Source: Rhabdornis inornatus (taxonomy: Eukaryota > Chordata > Aves > Passeriformes > Rhabdornithidae). Taken from it: 64,000 nucleotides of DNA. Made by a program: the position numbers and the translations under genes. The notes below the pieces were generated by a model. That model did not search any database, was not told the DNA's origin, and worked only from the letters and a program-made list of their open reading frames with translations. This document shows positions 12,363 to 29,212 of this stretch, in pieces; within the stretch, counting starts at the first letter, position 1; every line of letters begins with the position of its first letter. The DNA lies in assembly GCA_013397075.1 (NCBI GenBank), contig VWZS01002820.1:599118-663117 (forward strand). Direction: 5' to 3'.

Positions 12363-13269
12363 GCACATCTGCTATTTCCGTCCTCCTTTCCTCCTCTGCC
12401 ACATTAAACCCTTGGGGTCCTTCTGGCTCCTTGCAGCTCCTTTTCATCTTGGGTATTTCTCCTGGCCTGGGGCTCAGCTTTCTGATTTGTTTTGGCTGAT
12501 ATTTGTTCAACTGCCCCACGAGGGCAGTGAAATAGCAAGGGGCAGGGACTTGCAGGGGGAGCAGGAGGAGAGAAAATGTTTGGGAGGATGGTGGAAGGAC
12601 AGGAAAGAGAAATCCGTGGCGCTCTGCACTAGGAGTATCAAATGAGGCACTCAGATGAAAAAGGAACACGAGCCAGAGCTGCTGCAATGGGAGCAAGCAT
12701 TTTGGAGTTGGGAGATGGTGTAGGAAGGTGATGAGACAGGAGGGTGGTGGAAAAGGGGAGAGTTAAGTGCAGGATAGTAATGCAAGGGAAGGAAAGCAAT
12801 CTCAGCAGTACGTTATGGGAGCAAACTTCATTTTCTTCTCATGTGATGCAGATAAAGGTAACTTAATTCTCTGCCCTCCTCTGGCTTATTTTCTCTGTCA
12901 CAGTTCTCAGCCTTGAGATGTGGTTCTTCTCTCTGGTGCCCTATTTGGAACTTTCCCGTGAACCTTCTGTTGAGGGCCTGGGCAGCAGCCTGGCAGCACA
13001 TTTGAACTGTAAATTTTGGGGCTTTCTTGGCTTGCTGAGGGAGGCAGAAGAGTCATATTCCTTAATGCCTGTTGCTGTCTGTCCTCCAGAAACAAGTGCT
13101 GCTCCTGTTTCCCCTTGAAATGGCCCTGTTTGTAAAGGGGAGTGCTCTCCCTTGGGAAAACCTCAGTGGATCCCCCGCTGGGATTCTGGCTTGCCAGGGT
13201 CAAACACCAGGAGGTTACAGTTGCTCCTAAAGACCATAGTGAGGGATCTCCAAAGCTTGCTCAGGTCTG

Positions 13270-13683
13270 GAATGTGAAACCTGTGACAAGCAGCTGAGGG
13301 AGCTGGGAAAGGGGCTCAGCCTGGAGAAAAGGAGGCTCAGGGGGAACCTTCTGGCTCTGCACAACTCCCTGACAGGAGGGGACAGCCAGAGGGGGTCGGG
13401 CTCTGCTGCCAGGGAACAGGGACAGGACAAGGGGGAAATGGCCTCGAGCTGTGCCAGGGGAGGCTCAGGTTGGACAGCAGGAGGAATTTCTCCATGGAAA
13501 GGGTGCTCAGGCCTTGGCAGGGGCTGCTCAGGGAGGTTTGGAGTGCCCATGCCTGGAGGTGTCCAAGGAAGGGCTGGAGGTGGCACTCAGTGCTCTGGGC
13601 TGGGGACAAGGTGGGCATCGGGCACAGCTTGGACTCAAAGGGCTGGGAGGGCTTTTCCAACCCTAACTGGTTCTGTGATTTCC
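13270..13683 (+). mobile_element. CR1 LINE 3' fragment, second subfamily
   Basis: It contains AGCTGAGGGAGCTGGGAAAG, CAGCCTGGAGAAAAGGAGGC, TGTGCCAGGGGAGGCTCAGG, TTTCTCCATGGAAAGGGTGC and an end in GGGCTTTTCCAACCCTAACT plus GGTTCTGTGATT. It is close in sequence to the reverse copy at 14525 and the short copy at 16432. Confidence 0.88.
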
Positions 13684-14524
13684 CCAGTCTCCATGCCATT
13701 CCTTAGCTTTCCTTGGGCAGCACCTTTTGTATTGCTGCATCCTTCTTTTACCTCCATATGTCCATTCCTGTTAGGATTTCCCGAGGACAAGTGATGCTGT
13801 GAAATGCGAGGTTACTACTTGTTCAAAAATATCCTCCCATTTGCCAGAAATAGGATGTTTCCCCTTCAGTATCCTTCTGAAATTCCTGGAAATATTCTGT
13901 GCCTCTGGAGGAGAGTTATTTTGATCAAAGAAAAGGGCTCTTTCCTAAAGTCCTTCAAATTCAAAGCTCTTCATCTTTCCCTTGCCTTCCATCAGAATTT
14001 GGTGCCTGCTTTCTCCTAGCACATTTGTCACTATTATTCTTCAAAACAATTCCTTTGAGTTCTCTCTGTCTTGTGTTTATATGTGGCTGGATGATCGCAG
14101 GTATCCCTGGAGTTTGTCTCATATGGTTTATGGGAATTAGGGAAATTTTTCCAACCCACCACCAATTGCCCCCTGTAGATTGTTCTTTACAATCCGAGAT
14201 TTTATGAAGACTTGAAAGCCCTGAGACTGGAGCTTTCCATGCCTGGGGTTGTGCCTTTTTGTGTTGTGATTTTGTGATGTGAGGGTTTCTCTGGAGGTGT
14301 TTGCCTTGTGCTGCTCTCATTCCTGCTGTGCTGGGCATCCCTTCTGTGGCTGTGGGATCTCCCCTCCATGAGGAGAGTGCTGAGGGCTGTGTCCTCCTGC
14401 TTCAGAGTTTGGGTTCTTTTTCTGGTTGCAGCCAAAGGCAACAACACAACCATGGGATTCTTAGTGGAATTCCTAAAACAAGATGAGCAAGAGCATTTCC
14501 AAGCAAAAGCCCTGTTTTGTTTTA

Positions 14525-14822
14525 GTACCACGGAGTCTTTTGGGTTGGAAATGCCCCCCAGGGTCATGGAGTCCAAGCTGTGCCCAATGCCCCCCTTGTC
14601 CCCAGCCCAGAGCACTGAGTGCCACCTCCATCCCTTCCTTGGACAACTCCAGGGATGGGCACTACAAGCCTCCCTGGGCAGCCCCTGCCAAGGCCTGAGC
14701 ACCCTTTCCATGGAGAAATTCCTCCTGCTGTCCAACCTGAGCCTCCCCTGGCACAGCTTGAGGTTGTTTCCCCTTGTCCTGTCCCTGTTCCCTGGATTCC
14801 TCTCAGGGAGTTGTGCAGAGTG
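14525..14822 (-). mobile_element. CR1 LINE 3' fragment, reverse, second subfamily
   Basis: This is the reverse of the type at 13270-13683. It shares the CTGAGCACCCTTTCCATGGA block and CTCCCCTGGCACAGCTTGAG. It lies about 840 bp from that copy, in inverted orientation, so the two could pair in the transcript. Confidence 0.86.
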
Positions 14823-17800
14823 GTTGTTGTTGGCATATTCTTCAAAACTCAGTGGGATTGTCACAGTCAATGCTCATTCAAGTAGAAATAGGAATGAGAA
14901 AATAATATTTGAAATGTGCCAACCTCTCCCCCACCTGCCTTTGGGCAGAAGGAAAGCAGCAGCCCTGCTCCCAGCCCCATCCTTCTGCTTTTCCACAGAT
15001 ACCTCCTGAGCTTCCTGCTGCTGCTCTTTCTCCAGTTAAATGCTATCAAGTTGTGTGGCTGCTCAGAGTTCATCTTGCCTGCCACAAGGTGCTTGTCCAG
15101 CTCTAATCTGGTTTATTGGCAGGCTAGACAGAGCCTGCAGGATGTGCTTCCACGGCTGTATCCTGGAGTCACCCTTCTGGGAGGAGGCACATTTTGCCCT
15201 TCCATCCCCACCAGCTGCTTCTTGGTGCTTGGCAGTGGGGAGTTATTTGGATAGTGCCACACATCTTGCAAATATTTATGTCCCAAAGCCTGCTTGCAAA
15301 CGTCAGGCCTCCTGCTGACTTGTGAAGTAGGAAGAAATAGTTCTCCCTAAAATCCCCAGGAATATTTATTGGAAGACTGAGGCTGTAAGCACTGTCTGCA
15401 TTCCACTGCCACACGCCTATGGCATTTCAGCCAGGGACTTCACCAGGCTGGAGAGAGCTGATGGAACTTCCCTGGTGACAGTCCCATCCATCACAAGTGC
15501 TGGGTGAATCAGAGTGAGGGATGTGAAATCTCTGTCGCTTTTCTCCCCTCCACATCTATCACAATTCCTGTGAATCTCCCTGCTGAACTTTCACTGGAGC
15601 ACCTCTATATCTCCTTGGCTGTGACAGCATTCCCTGTGGATGTGTTTATACCGGGGAGGAGCAAAGTGCTTTTGCAGAGCACATCCATCTCTCCTGGCCC
15701 ACAGTGCATTTGGAGGAGCTCCTGACTTGTTCCCAGCCTCTAATCCAGGAGAGCAGAGTGAGCTGTCTCTGCTCAGAGGATCTCTAATTGGATTTCTGCA
15801 TCTATGTAAATTAGGTTATCATCTCCTTGGCAGATTTCCTGCCTATTGCACCAGGATGAAGCCATTTCTGTGGTGGCCATCAGTAACTCCTTCTCCAGGG
15901 AATGGGTGCAGCTCAGTGTCCACGCCTTCATTTATCCGCAGGGAGCCATGCTGACCTCCAAAGGCAATAATAAAGTTGGGAGAACTGTTGGAGTTGCCAT
16001 TTAGCTCCACTCCTCATCCTTGCCTTCAGTCAGGGGTCACTGCATGGAGCTGTCAGGACTGGAAGCCCACATGGATAATGGTTTGATGGATGGAGAAACT
16101 CCTGCCTTTCAACTACATGGTTCTTTTCAAGATGGATCATCGTGACCTTCAGGATGTGTTGTCTGGGTCTCTGTGGCTCCATCTTGCTCACTGAGCTCCT
16201 TCTGGAGGAGTTTGGGTTGTTTCTGGGTCCCTGGGCGTGGAGACATATGGGGACATGTGTTTTCTCTGCTATTTTTGTAGGTGCAAGAAGGCTCCAGCAC
16301 AGCTGTGCTGGATGTGAGTGCTGAAACTGTGAAATGCATGGGGTAACACCCTTCAAAAGTCTGCTTGGTTTTGGCCAGGCATCCCTGAGAGACACCCATC
16401 CCCCTTCACCATCACTTTACTACGTGTTCTGCAAGAATTTCTCCATGGAAAGGGTGCTCAGGCCTTGGCAGGGGCTGCCCAGGGAGGTTTGGAGTGCCCA
16501 TCCCTGGAGGTGTCCAAGGAAGGCCTGGAAGTGCCACTCAGTGCTCTGGGCTGGGGACAAGGTAGACATTGGGCAAAGCTTGGACTGGATGGCTTTACAG
16601 ATCTTTCCCAACCCACATGCTTCTCTGATTTTGTGTTTTCACCTCCCATTAGCTGCCCAAAGCTTCTGCTGTTTGCTTCAGGTAATCAGGGAGCTGCTTA
16701 ATCCTGCTCCGAGGGCTTGGTAGTGGTTTCTCAAAATGCAGCTCATGTGGGAGTTCCTCAGAGCTGTCAGAGAGTGCAGGAGGAGGCAAATTGTGCTGGC
16801 AAGAGCCAACTTCTTCTCCTGCCTGAGCTTGCCAACATTTCTGGTATCTAAACCTGGGGCTTTGTAGGATGCAAAGTAAGAGCCTAAAAAAGGGCGGTAA
16901 ATTAAGATCTGTGGGGTGAGACACATTAAAATGCAAGTTAACCAAATCTTGCCTACAGTATTTTTATACCAACAACAATTTTCAGCGTAGGTGAAAGGGG
17001 ATTTGAATATTTTTTTTGCTAAAATGATTTTTCTTTTTAAATGTTGAGTGCCAAAATATGATATAAGGAACAGCAGTGTACTGATATATTTAGAAATCCT
17101 AAGTGGAGCTGTCTGAGCAAGATTCTCTGCAGAGCAACTCGATTCTGCAACTCTAAGTTGTATTGAAGTGCAAGAAAACCTGGAAATGTGGAAGCTATTT
17201 TCCTGGCTTACAGGTTTAGATCAGGGTAGAGTTGCTTAACCTCTTTTTATATTGGCAGTTTGGTTAAAAATTTTAGTGGACTCATGTGAAGAACATTCTT
17301 CCATCCAGCTATTCAGGAGCAGCCTTGCTGAAGATGCTTAAGATCCTGTTCAGAAGTTTTCTCTAAACCTGAAGATGGCCTGTGGGTTGTGAGCTGTGGG
17401 AAAAGGAAGCACTGTAAAGAAAATCCAAGAGTGTATTTAAAGACCTTCATGTTACTCAGTCCCAGACTTGAATCCTACTCTTATTCCCAGTTATTGAGAC
17501 AAGAATAGCTCTCTGGAGTTATATTTAAAATTATCTTGAAGGAACATCCAAAGTGGGCTTTATCCAAAGCCAAAACAAACAGCTAATGCAGAGTTATCAG
17601 CTATTAATGGCACTGGAGTCCAAACAAACCCCAGACCTTACCCAAAGGTCCAAGCTTTTCTCTCCTGCTCTGTTCCTCAGAGTGAGCCATGAAAAGATCT
17701 TTTGTTCCCTTGCAGGTTTTAGGATTTGAAGGCATTATCCAGCATTTCACCCTTCATGCCCTGTGCTGGGGGTTTGTTCCTGATCCTGGAGCTTTGGCAC

Positions 17801-18179
17801 TAAAGGCACTCATGGAGGACCCTCTACCTTGCCTTGGCATCAAGAATTTCACTTTGGTTCCAAAAGCAGCTTTGCTGAAGGGTCTGGGCTTCAAGCTGAT
17901 GCTGGAAGGATTAAATAATCATCCTGGAAGTTCTGGTTCTTAGATGGAAACCTAGGAGCTGACAACAATCCATAACCCAGCCTGCTGAGAAGGGAGGAGT
18001 GCCAGGAATGGGTTTGGGCTGCTGTCTCTTGATGATGCTTATTGTGGTATCACTGAAGGCTTTGTGTTCTCAGCTGCCAGTTTGGAACCTCTGGATGCGT
18101 GGCCAGGCCACAGATGAGTTATGCAGATACTTTAATGTAGGGAGGACATGGAACTGTTGGAGCAACTCTTGAAATTGCT
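14823..18179. other. Intron sequence between CR1 copies
   Basis: Apart from the CR1 piece at 16432-16632 I see no structure. Frames are short and unlike known proteins. Confidence 0.5.
16432..16632 (+). mobile_element. CR1 LINE 3' fragment, short, second subfamily
   Basis: This starts at AATTTCTCCATGGAAAGGG and ends near CTTCTCTGATTTTGTG. It is very similar to the corresponding part of 13270-13683. Confidence 0.86.
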
Positions 18180-18590
18180 GAGGGGACTGGAGCAGCTTCC
18201 CTCTGCAGCCAGGCTGGGAGAGCTGGGAATGTTCAGCCGGGAAAGGAGAAGGGGGTATGGAGACCTCACAGCACCTTTCAGGGTCTGAAGGGATACAGGG
18301 AAGCTGGAGAGGGACCCTGCATCAGGAACTGGAGTGACAGAACACAGGGAATGGGTTCAGACTGCCAGAGGGGAATTCAGGTTCCATAGACAGAATAAAC
18401 TTCACTATGAGGGTGGACATGCCCTGGCACAGAGAAGCTGTGACTGCCCCTGGATCCCTGGAAATGTCCAAGACCAGGTTGGATGGGGCTTGGAGCAACC
18501 TGGGATAGTGGAAGGTGTTTGGGACAGCCCAAAGTGGGTGGAGAGGTGATTTTAAGGTACTTTCCAACCCAAGCCACTCTGGGATTTTAT
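18180..18590 (+). mobile_element. CR1 LINE 3' fragment
   Basis: This runs from a diverged AGGCTGGGAGAGCTGGGAAT block through GAGAGGGACCCTGC, GGATCCCTGGAAATGTCC and GGGATAGTGGAAGGTG. It ends in TTTCCAACCCAAGCCACTC plus GGGATTTTAT. A small deletion removes the usual TCCCTGCCCATGGCAGG block. Confidence 0.86.
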
Positions 18591-20149
18591 TCCAGAGCAG
18601 AGCTGAGTGTGTGTTTTAGTCTTGCCTACTCTTTGAACTACATAAGGGCTTTAAACAGAGTTAGAAGATCTACAAAGGTGAGCTTTGAGCAAAAAGCTTC
18701 CCCAGTCCTGCTGGAAACTTGCAGCCTTTGCTATTTGTGCCACTTGGAATGGACATTCCCTTTGGAAAGTGAGGTATGTCTCAAAAAGAAAAATCTGTCT
18801 AGCACTTCTTGCTGTGTATCTGTATCCTGCTGGATAGTTTCAGGGAAGCTGGAGCAGGAGCAATCCTTGGCTGTGTCTTCCCTTTTTAAGGAAGGGTTTT
18901 TTTTTTTTTTTCTTTTTCCATGGCCACATTTTGTAGAAGTAAACACTTTTAAACATTTCACGGTGTGGATTTTAAACAGTCAGTTGTTGTAGGGATTGGC
19001 TGGATTCTTGTCAGATTCAGGGGCAGAGGCTGCAGCATTTTTTTCCATGCTTCTTATCTCTGAAATGAGCTTAATTCCTTGGGCAGGGATATGGAAGTGT
19101 CCTGTCCAAAAAATAGTCTTTTGGGCGTGAGTTTCTACAAATAATTTGGATTTTTACAGCAGTGATAACTCAACCCAAAGGGTGCCACTGATTGTAGTAG
19201 CTTTGAGCAGGGTTTATTGTGTGAGTAAATAAGGAGTTCTCATCTCCCAGGGCCCTGCATTTTTACTGCTGTAAACCTGAGCTCTCTCTGTCTGCTTGGT
19301 CAAGTTTCTGTGGATGTTTCCCTCCTAAATATGGAGACTTAGGGTATTAGTGGTGTTTGTTCCTTCCTGATGGGGGAAACTCCAGAAAAAATACTCCTTC
19401 CCCCCATTAGTATTGGCATATTGAAAAGTTTTGCTCAGAGGTTCAAGATGGAAACAGCTAAAGAAATGGTCTTGCTTATTTTTGTCACTCCAAAGTGTGC
19501 TTTTTCTTCCCCTTTTTTGCAGGCATCTTCCAGCCTTTCCAACCAGTACATTGGTTTTCATTTTCCTTACTGGTAGGTAGTTTGAAGCGGTTTTGCTGCG
19601 AAGCTGCAAAAATTCGGAATTGTGTCGCTAATCCTTACATTAAACCCTTAATTTCTTCTTTTTTTCCTGATCCACCTCTGTTTAATCAGCTCTTGCCAGC
19701 AGCAGATTCCCTGGGGAATGATTCCTGGGTAGCTCCCTCAGGTTCCAGAAGGCTCCATTGCAAACTGGGGCTGCACCATTACAGGCTGTGGTGGGAGGGC
19801 TTTGGTTTCTGGAAGCATCCCTGGAAGGGTCTGGCAGAAGTTTTTCCATCTGCTCCTAAATTCTTGCCATCCTTAAAGCCATCAAGTGGCTTTTCCACAT
19901 TGAAATGAGCCCTTTTGGGATGAAGAATAACTTTGTGTTCTAATATTTATTGTACGTGCCAGAAGGTACAAACCCAGTGTAGGGAACACGGCTTTTGTTG
20001 CTATGAGGGAAGAGCCTGGGATGAGCATTTATTGTGTTCCTTGGAAAATGGGAATTCCTGTCAGGATAACAAGAGGCTGTGCTGCAGGGTTGGGTATTTA
20101 ACTGTGTGCATTGCAAAGCACTGTGGGTTGATTTGGGCTGCAAAGCATC
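18591..20149. other. Intron sequence, nothing recognised
   Basis: It holds a poly-T run near 18898-18911. No exon-like or repeat-like sequence was identified. Confidence 0.5.
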
Positions 20150-20690
20150 CCAGGAAGGATTGGGCTGGAAGGGACCTTAAAGCCCATTCAGTGTCACCCC
20201 TGCCATGGGCAGGGACACCTTCCACTATCCCAGGCTGCTCTGTCCAGCCTAGCCTTGGACACTTCCAGGGGTCCAGGGGCAGCCACAGCTTCTCTGGGAA
20301 TTCCATTCCAGCCCTTCCCCACCCTCCCAGGGAACAATTTCTTCCCAATATCCCATCTATCCCTGCCCTCTGGCAATGGGAAGCCATTCCCTGTGTTCTG
20401 TCCCTTCATCCCTTGTCCCAAGTCCATCTCCAGCTCTCGTGGAGCCCTTTTAGGCACTGGCAGGAGCTTTGAGGTCTCCCTGGAGCCTTTCCCTCTCCAG
20501 GCTGAACAATCCCAGCTCTCCCAGCCTTTCCTCCCAGCAGAGCTGCTCCATCCCTCTGATCATCCTGGTGCCTCCTCTGGACTCTCTCCAGCAGCTCCAG
20601 GTCCCTCCTGTGCTGGGCCCCAGGGCTGGAGCAGCTCTGCAGGTGGGGTCTCACCTGAGCACAGGGGCAGAATCCCCCCCCCCCCACCTT
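20150..20690 (-). mobile_element. CR1 LINE 3' fragment, reverse, longest simple copy
   Basis: This begins with GGATTGGGCTGGAAGGGACC and continues through GGACACCTTCCACTATCCCA and CATTCCCTGTGTTCTGTCCC. It extends 5' to GGGGTCTCACCTGAGCACAG and a run of 12 C at 20674-20685. It matches the + copy at 7400-7915 at its 5' end, including that homopolymer. It could pair with + copies downstream of the PRKG1 exon. Confidence 0.92.
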
Positions 20691-21756
20691 CTCTCAAACT
20701 CTCCACACTGCTGGGGATGCATCTTAGGAGTTTTATTTCCCATCTGCTACAAACCAGTATTTTTATTTATCTCCTGCCTTTGTGCCAGTGGATGTTCATA
20801 GCAGGGTTTGAAATTCAGCATTTTATGGCCACTGCAAACCTTTAACACAAGGCTTTCCACAGCTCAACATGGCTTCTGTGCAGGGCCCCTGCTTGCTGGG
20901 ACAAAAAACTAAATTTCTTTGGCTTGTTGGGGATGCTAGTGGCTGGCTCTGGTCGGGCTGGGGGAGCAGAGCACCCCCAGTACCGCACTGGGAGGTGTGT
21001 GGATGGACACCCCTCTGTGTGCTCTGCTCCTGAAAGGCAGCACAGCCAGGTTTTTATGTATTAAATGTATTTGTAGGCAACTTGTTAAGGTTCGTTTTGC
21101 ATGACTTCTGCAAATTCGAATGCAATTAGCTTCTTCCTCCTGTTGCCTTATTAATTACTGTGATGGACCTAAACTGATTTGGGACAGGATGTATCGCAGA
21201 GGATTGTGCCCTCTTTTTAAACTCTTCATCAAGTCTCCAGCACATTTGGCCATTAATCTTTCAGGAAAACAGGGATGGCTTGGTGCCAGGCTACTTCTCT
21301 GGAGAGGAAAGATGGCAATAAATGCTTTCTACTCTGAGTGACCCTCTGAAGGCAGAGACATTCACTCCAGTGCTAAGTAAATATTCATGGAAATCCTCCT
21401 CCTTCAGACAAGCTCATTTGGAAACAGTCCTGCTGCCTTACAAATATTGTAGGTTATTTTGTTTGTGCATTGTTCCTATTAGAAACCTGAACCAGAAAGT
21501 ACAGAAGAAACACTGGTGGAAAATAAGAGGTAATGGAACAGCTGTATCTTGTTTAAAGCACTTAACATGGCAAGAGTGTGATTTTTAACCATTTAAAATA
21601 CTTTTTATTCTGTATTACTGGGTAGGTTCCTGTATTCACATGTGTGGGACAGCTACTGTTTTGAAATAATGGTGATGATTAAGGAAGGGCTTGGTTTGGA
21701 GAAGCATTTGTTATGGAATAATTGGGAACTAGGAGTTAATTCATATGCTGTGAGGT

Positions 21757-21845
21757 TCATGTGTTTCTGGGCTGGTGACAAGGTGGGGCTCGGGCACAGG
21801 TTGGACTTGATGGTCTGGGAGGGCTTTTCCCACCTGGGATTGTAC
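21757..21845 (+). mobile_element. CR1 LINE 3' terminal fragment
   Basis: This short piece has GGGCTGGTGACAAGGTGGGG, GGTTGGACTTGATGGTCTGG and GAGGGCTTTTCCCACC, the last ~90 bp of the second CR1 subfamily. Confidence 0.75.
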
Positions 21846-22199
21846 ATAACAATAAACACAATAGACAAAAGCCAATCTATCTGAAATGGCACCTGTGAAT
21901 AACAGGGAAAGAAAAGCTAATAATAATAACAAAATAAAGTGGAAGCTGCTGAAGGCCTGGCATGTGCGAGTGTGTGGGACTGGCAAGCCACAGTGCATGA
22001 ATAATTTTTCTGAATTATTAAGAGAGACGAATATGCTCTCACAGGGAACAATAGAGGAGCTCTGTTTGTAGCTCTGACGTTGTATTTTTAGCACCAACTA
22101 ATTTTCAAGTATGTCAAACTCAGCTTTTTTTCTTACTTGATTCTAAAAGATGGATGGAATATTTCCTGCTAGAAGGGTTTGAAGCTCCCAAACTATGGA

Positions 22200-22285
22200 G
22201 GGTGGTTTAGTCTGTGGTGGGAGGGGTGGAAGGAGATGATTTTTAAGGTTTTTTCCAACCCAAAGCAGTCTGGGATTCTGTGAAA
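22200..22285 (+). mobile_element. CR1 LINE 3' terminal fragment, diverged
   Basis: Only the last ~80 bp is recognisable: GGAGATGATTTTTAAGG, TTTTTTCCAACCCAAAGCAG and TCTGGGATTCTGTGA. Confidence 0.7.
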
Positions 22286-22686
22286 TACTCTCATAAATAA
22301 GCAGCTGGCTTGCAGGGTGGTTTTGCTCCTCCAGCCAGCACTGTTTAAGGGCAGCTGGAGGTGCTTTTCTCCAGGCTTTGTAGTCAAAGTCTCATCTTAA
22401 CCAATTATCCCTACTAATAAAGCCTATTTCGCTCACATTCAAGCATGACTGAGTTATTATCCAGCCCTTTCCATGTGGGTATTTAATTTTAGGATGCTCA
22501 GATGTGGCAGAGATGAAGCTGTGTTTCATTGATGTCCCAGCCAGTGTGTTTTCCTTCATGATGATGCATTTTGTGGGGTGGTTTTAAAGGGTTTGGATGA
22601 CTTGGGGGCCCCTGAGCTTGCTCTGATATTCCTGTGTTGAGGAAAGAGACTGAATCAGGTGGTTCAGATGTTCTCTTACACATCTG

Positions 22687-22740
22687 ATATAATATTACAT
22701 TATTATTATTAATAATAATATAATATTGATAATATTACTA
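22687..22740. repeat. AT-rich simple repeat with perfect palindrome
   Basis: Almost pure A/T of ATT/AAT triplets. Positions 22701-22720 are a perfect 20-bp palindrome (ATT repeats followed by AAT repeats). Confidence 0.85.
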
Positions 22741-22789
22741 AGCTATTGAATTCCATAGATTTGTTCATGTTGGTTCTGTTTCACTGCTT

Positions 22790-22860
22790 CTCCCCCAACC
22801 AGAGTCATAAAAGTTGAAAAAGACCTTTAAGCTCATTGAGGCCAACCAAGTTTTCCTGTT
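22790..22860 (-). mobile_element. Possible old CR1-like or LTR-like tail, reverse
   Basis: GTCATAAAAGTTGAAAAAGA followed by CCTTTAAGCTCATTGAGGCC resembles the start of reversed avian repeats with the theme 'rule-like GGAAAAGACCTTTAAGATCAT'. What follows is not recognisable, so family and length are uncertain. Confidence 0.4.
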
Positions 22861-24339
22861 CCTTTGCCGTTGTTTGGACCAAATTTCCCAACTCCTCCTC
22901 AAATCCTTTCCCATGTTCATTTCCAGTAAGGAGAGCATTGTTTTGTGCTGAGGATCTCTACATCCAGAAGGAAATTTGACTTGGGCCAGGAATTCCAGAG
23001 TCTTTTTGAGTATTCTTGCAGCAACTCCACTTGAAAGCCTGATTTTATCAAGGAGAAATGAAATATATTTGGAGCCTTGGAATGAAATAAATGTCTGGAA
23101 TTGGAATTCAGGTTGACATGATGAACACAAAAGCTTTAATTAGGCTTTCTTTGGTGGGCAGTTGGGCAGCACTGATAACGAGCTCGTTTGTCATGAGGAT
23201 TTGGGGTGGCTGGGATCAGAAGAGCAGTCAGGAGCTGAATCAAGGCACAGCAGGGAAAAAGCATCCTCTGGCTTGGCACAGGGGGTGGGGTGAGGAAATT
23301 GGGTTATGCAGCACCTGCTCAGCCTTACAAATCCCCAGCTTTGCTGGAAGGAAGGCATTCCCCAGGTGCAGGCTTTCCTGGGGATCCTTATTTGCACCCA
23401 GGAGGGGCTGGAGTGGCAGTCAGGGATTGGTGTGAAGGCAGATTCTGACTCTCAGGAGTGGTTTTGTGGCGCCCTGAGCTCCCCTCGTCCTTAGGCACCT
23501 GGTCCTGTCCCCTCCTGCCCTTCAGCAGGGTCACTTCTGGTGGCCTCTGGTGTCCAGTGGAATAAGCTGTGTTCAAACAGCCTCAAAACTATCAAAGGAA
23601 TAAAAAGAATCTTAAATATCACTGAGCTGGCTCTGCAGTGGGTGGAACCCTGAGTGGCTTCTAACCCTGTGCCAGGACCATGGTATCCCCAAGGCTGGGC
23701 TGCTTTGGGTCTCCTCAAGTCCCACTTTCAAGCAGACACGACCCCTTAAAGTGTTCTTCTTTGAAAACTTTGCTTCATATTCATCTTTCCACCAGCTAAA
23801 ACCCTCCTGACTGCTCAGGCTCTGCAGGGAGCTGCTGGCTGTGAACAGCTCAGCACTCAGGGTGAGGAGTGAAGGCTTGAGGAGCTGCTGTCCAGCCTGG
23901 AGGTGTTTTAGGAGCTTTAGTTTTGGTCTAGATTGGGATTTAACATTCTCAGTTGTCCACCTGCACAAGTGGACACTTCAGGAATTTTGTGTCAAATGCC
24001 TCCTGTAATGATTATAATATAAATACTCAGAGAATCTGTGCAATGTCACCACTTGGTGTGCTCTAGTTTGTATAATTAATAGAAAATATAATAAACCAAG
24101 TAATAAATCTGTTACCTTCTTGTTTGTGCTTCCTTTCAGTTTTGTGTATAGAAAATATTCCAAGTAGCCGTGTTACTGTAGATGTGAAACTTGTAGCTAA
24201 AAGAGGATTTTGCAACTCCACCAGATCTATTTTTATTTCAATGCTGGACATATCTAAAGCTTATTTACAGAAAATAATCGCAAGTTCACATCTCTGTAAT
24301 TTTTTTCTTTGACTTGTCTGCACATTTTTAGGGAAAACA

Positions 24340-28964
<4,625 letters not shown>

Positions 28965-29212
28965 AATGATCCAAGGGATGGAGCAGCTCTGCTGGGAGGA
29001 AAGGCTGGGAGAGGAGGGTGTGTTCATGTGGAGAAGAGAAGGCTCTTGGGAGACCTCAGAGCTCCTGCCAGAGCCTAAAGGGGCTCCAGGAAAGCTGGAG
29101 AGATAGAGGGACAGGACACAGGGAATGGCTTCCCACTGCCAGAGGGCAGGGATAGATGGGATACTGGGAAGAAATTGTTCCCTGGGAGGGTGGGGAGGCC
29201 CTGGCACAGGTG
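28965..29212 (+). mobile_element. CR1 LINE fragment lacking its 3' end
   Basis: This includes GGATGGAGCAGCTCTGCTGG, GACAGGACACAGGGAATGG and TGGGATACTGGGAAG, then stops after GAGGCCCTGGCACAGG. The last ~200 bp of the family are absent. This is unusual because CR1 insertions are normally intact at the 3' end. A later deletion or rearrangement is the likely cause. It is the first CR1 downstream of the PRKG1 exon. Confidence 0.87.

Noticed and set aside
12127..12696. 189-codon minus frame
   Set aside because: Its C-terminal part reads the CR1 copy at 12125-12362; the rest is not recognisable.
14308..15009. 233-codon + frame
   Set aside because: Its centre is the reverse CR1 copy at 14525-14822, and the rest shows no domain or conservation signal.
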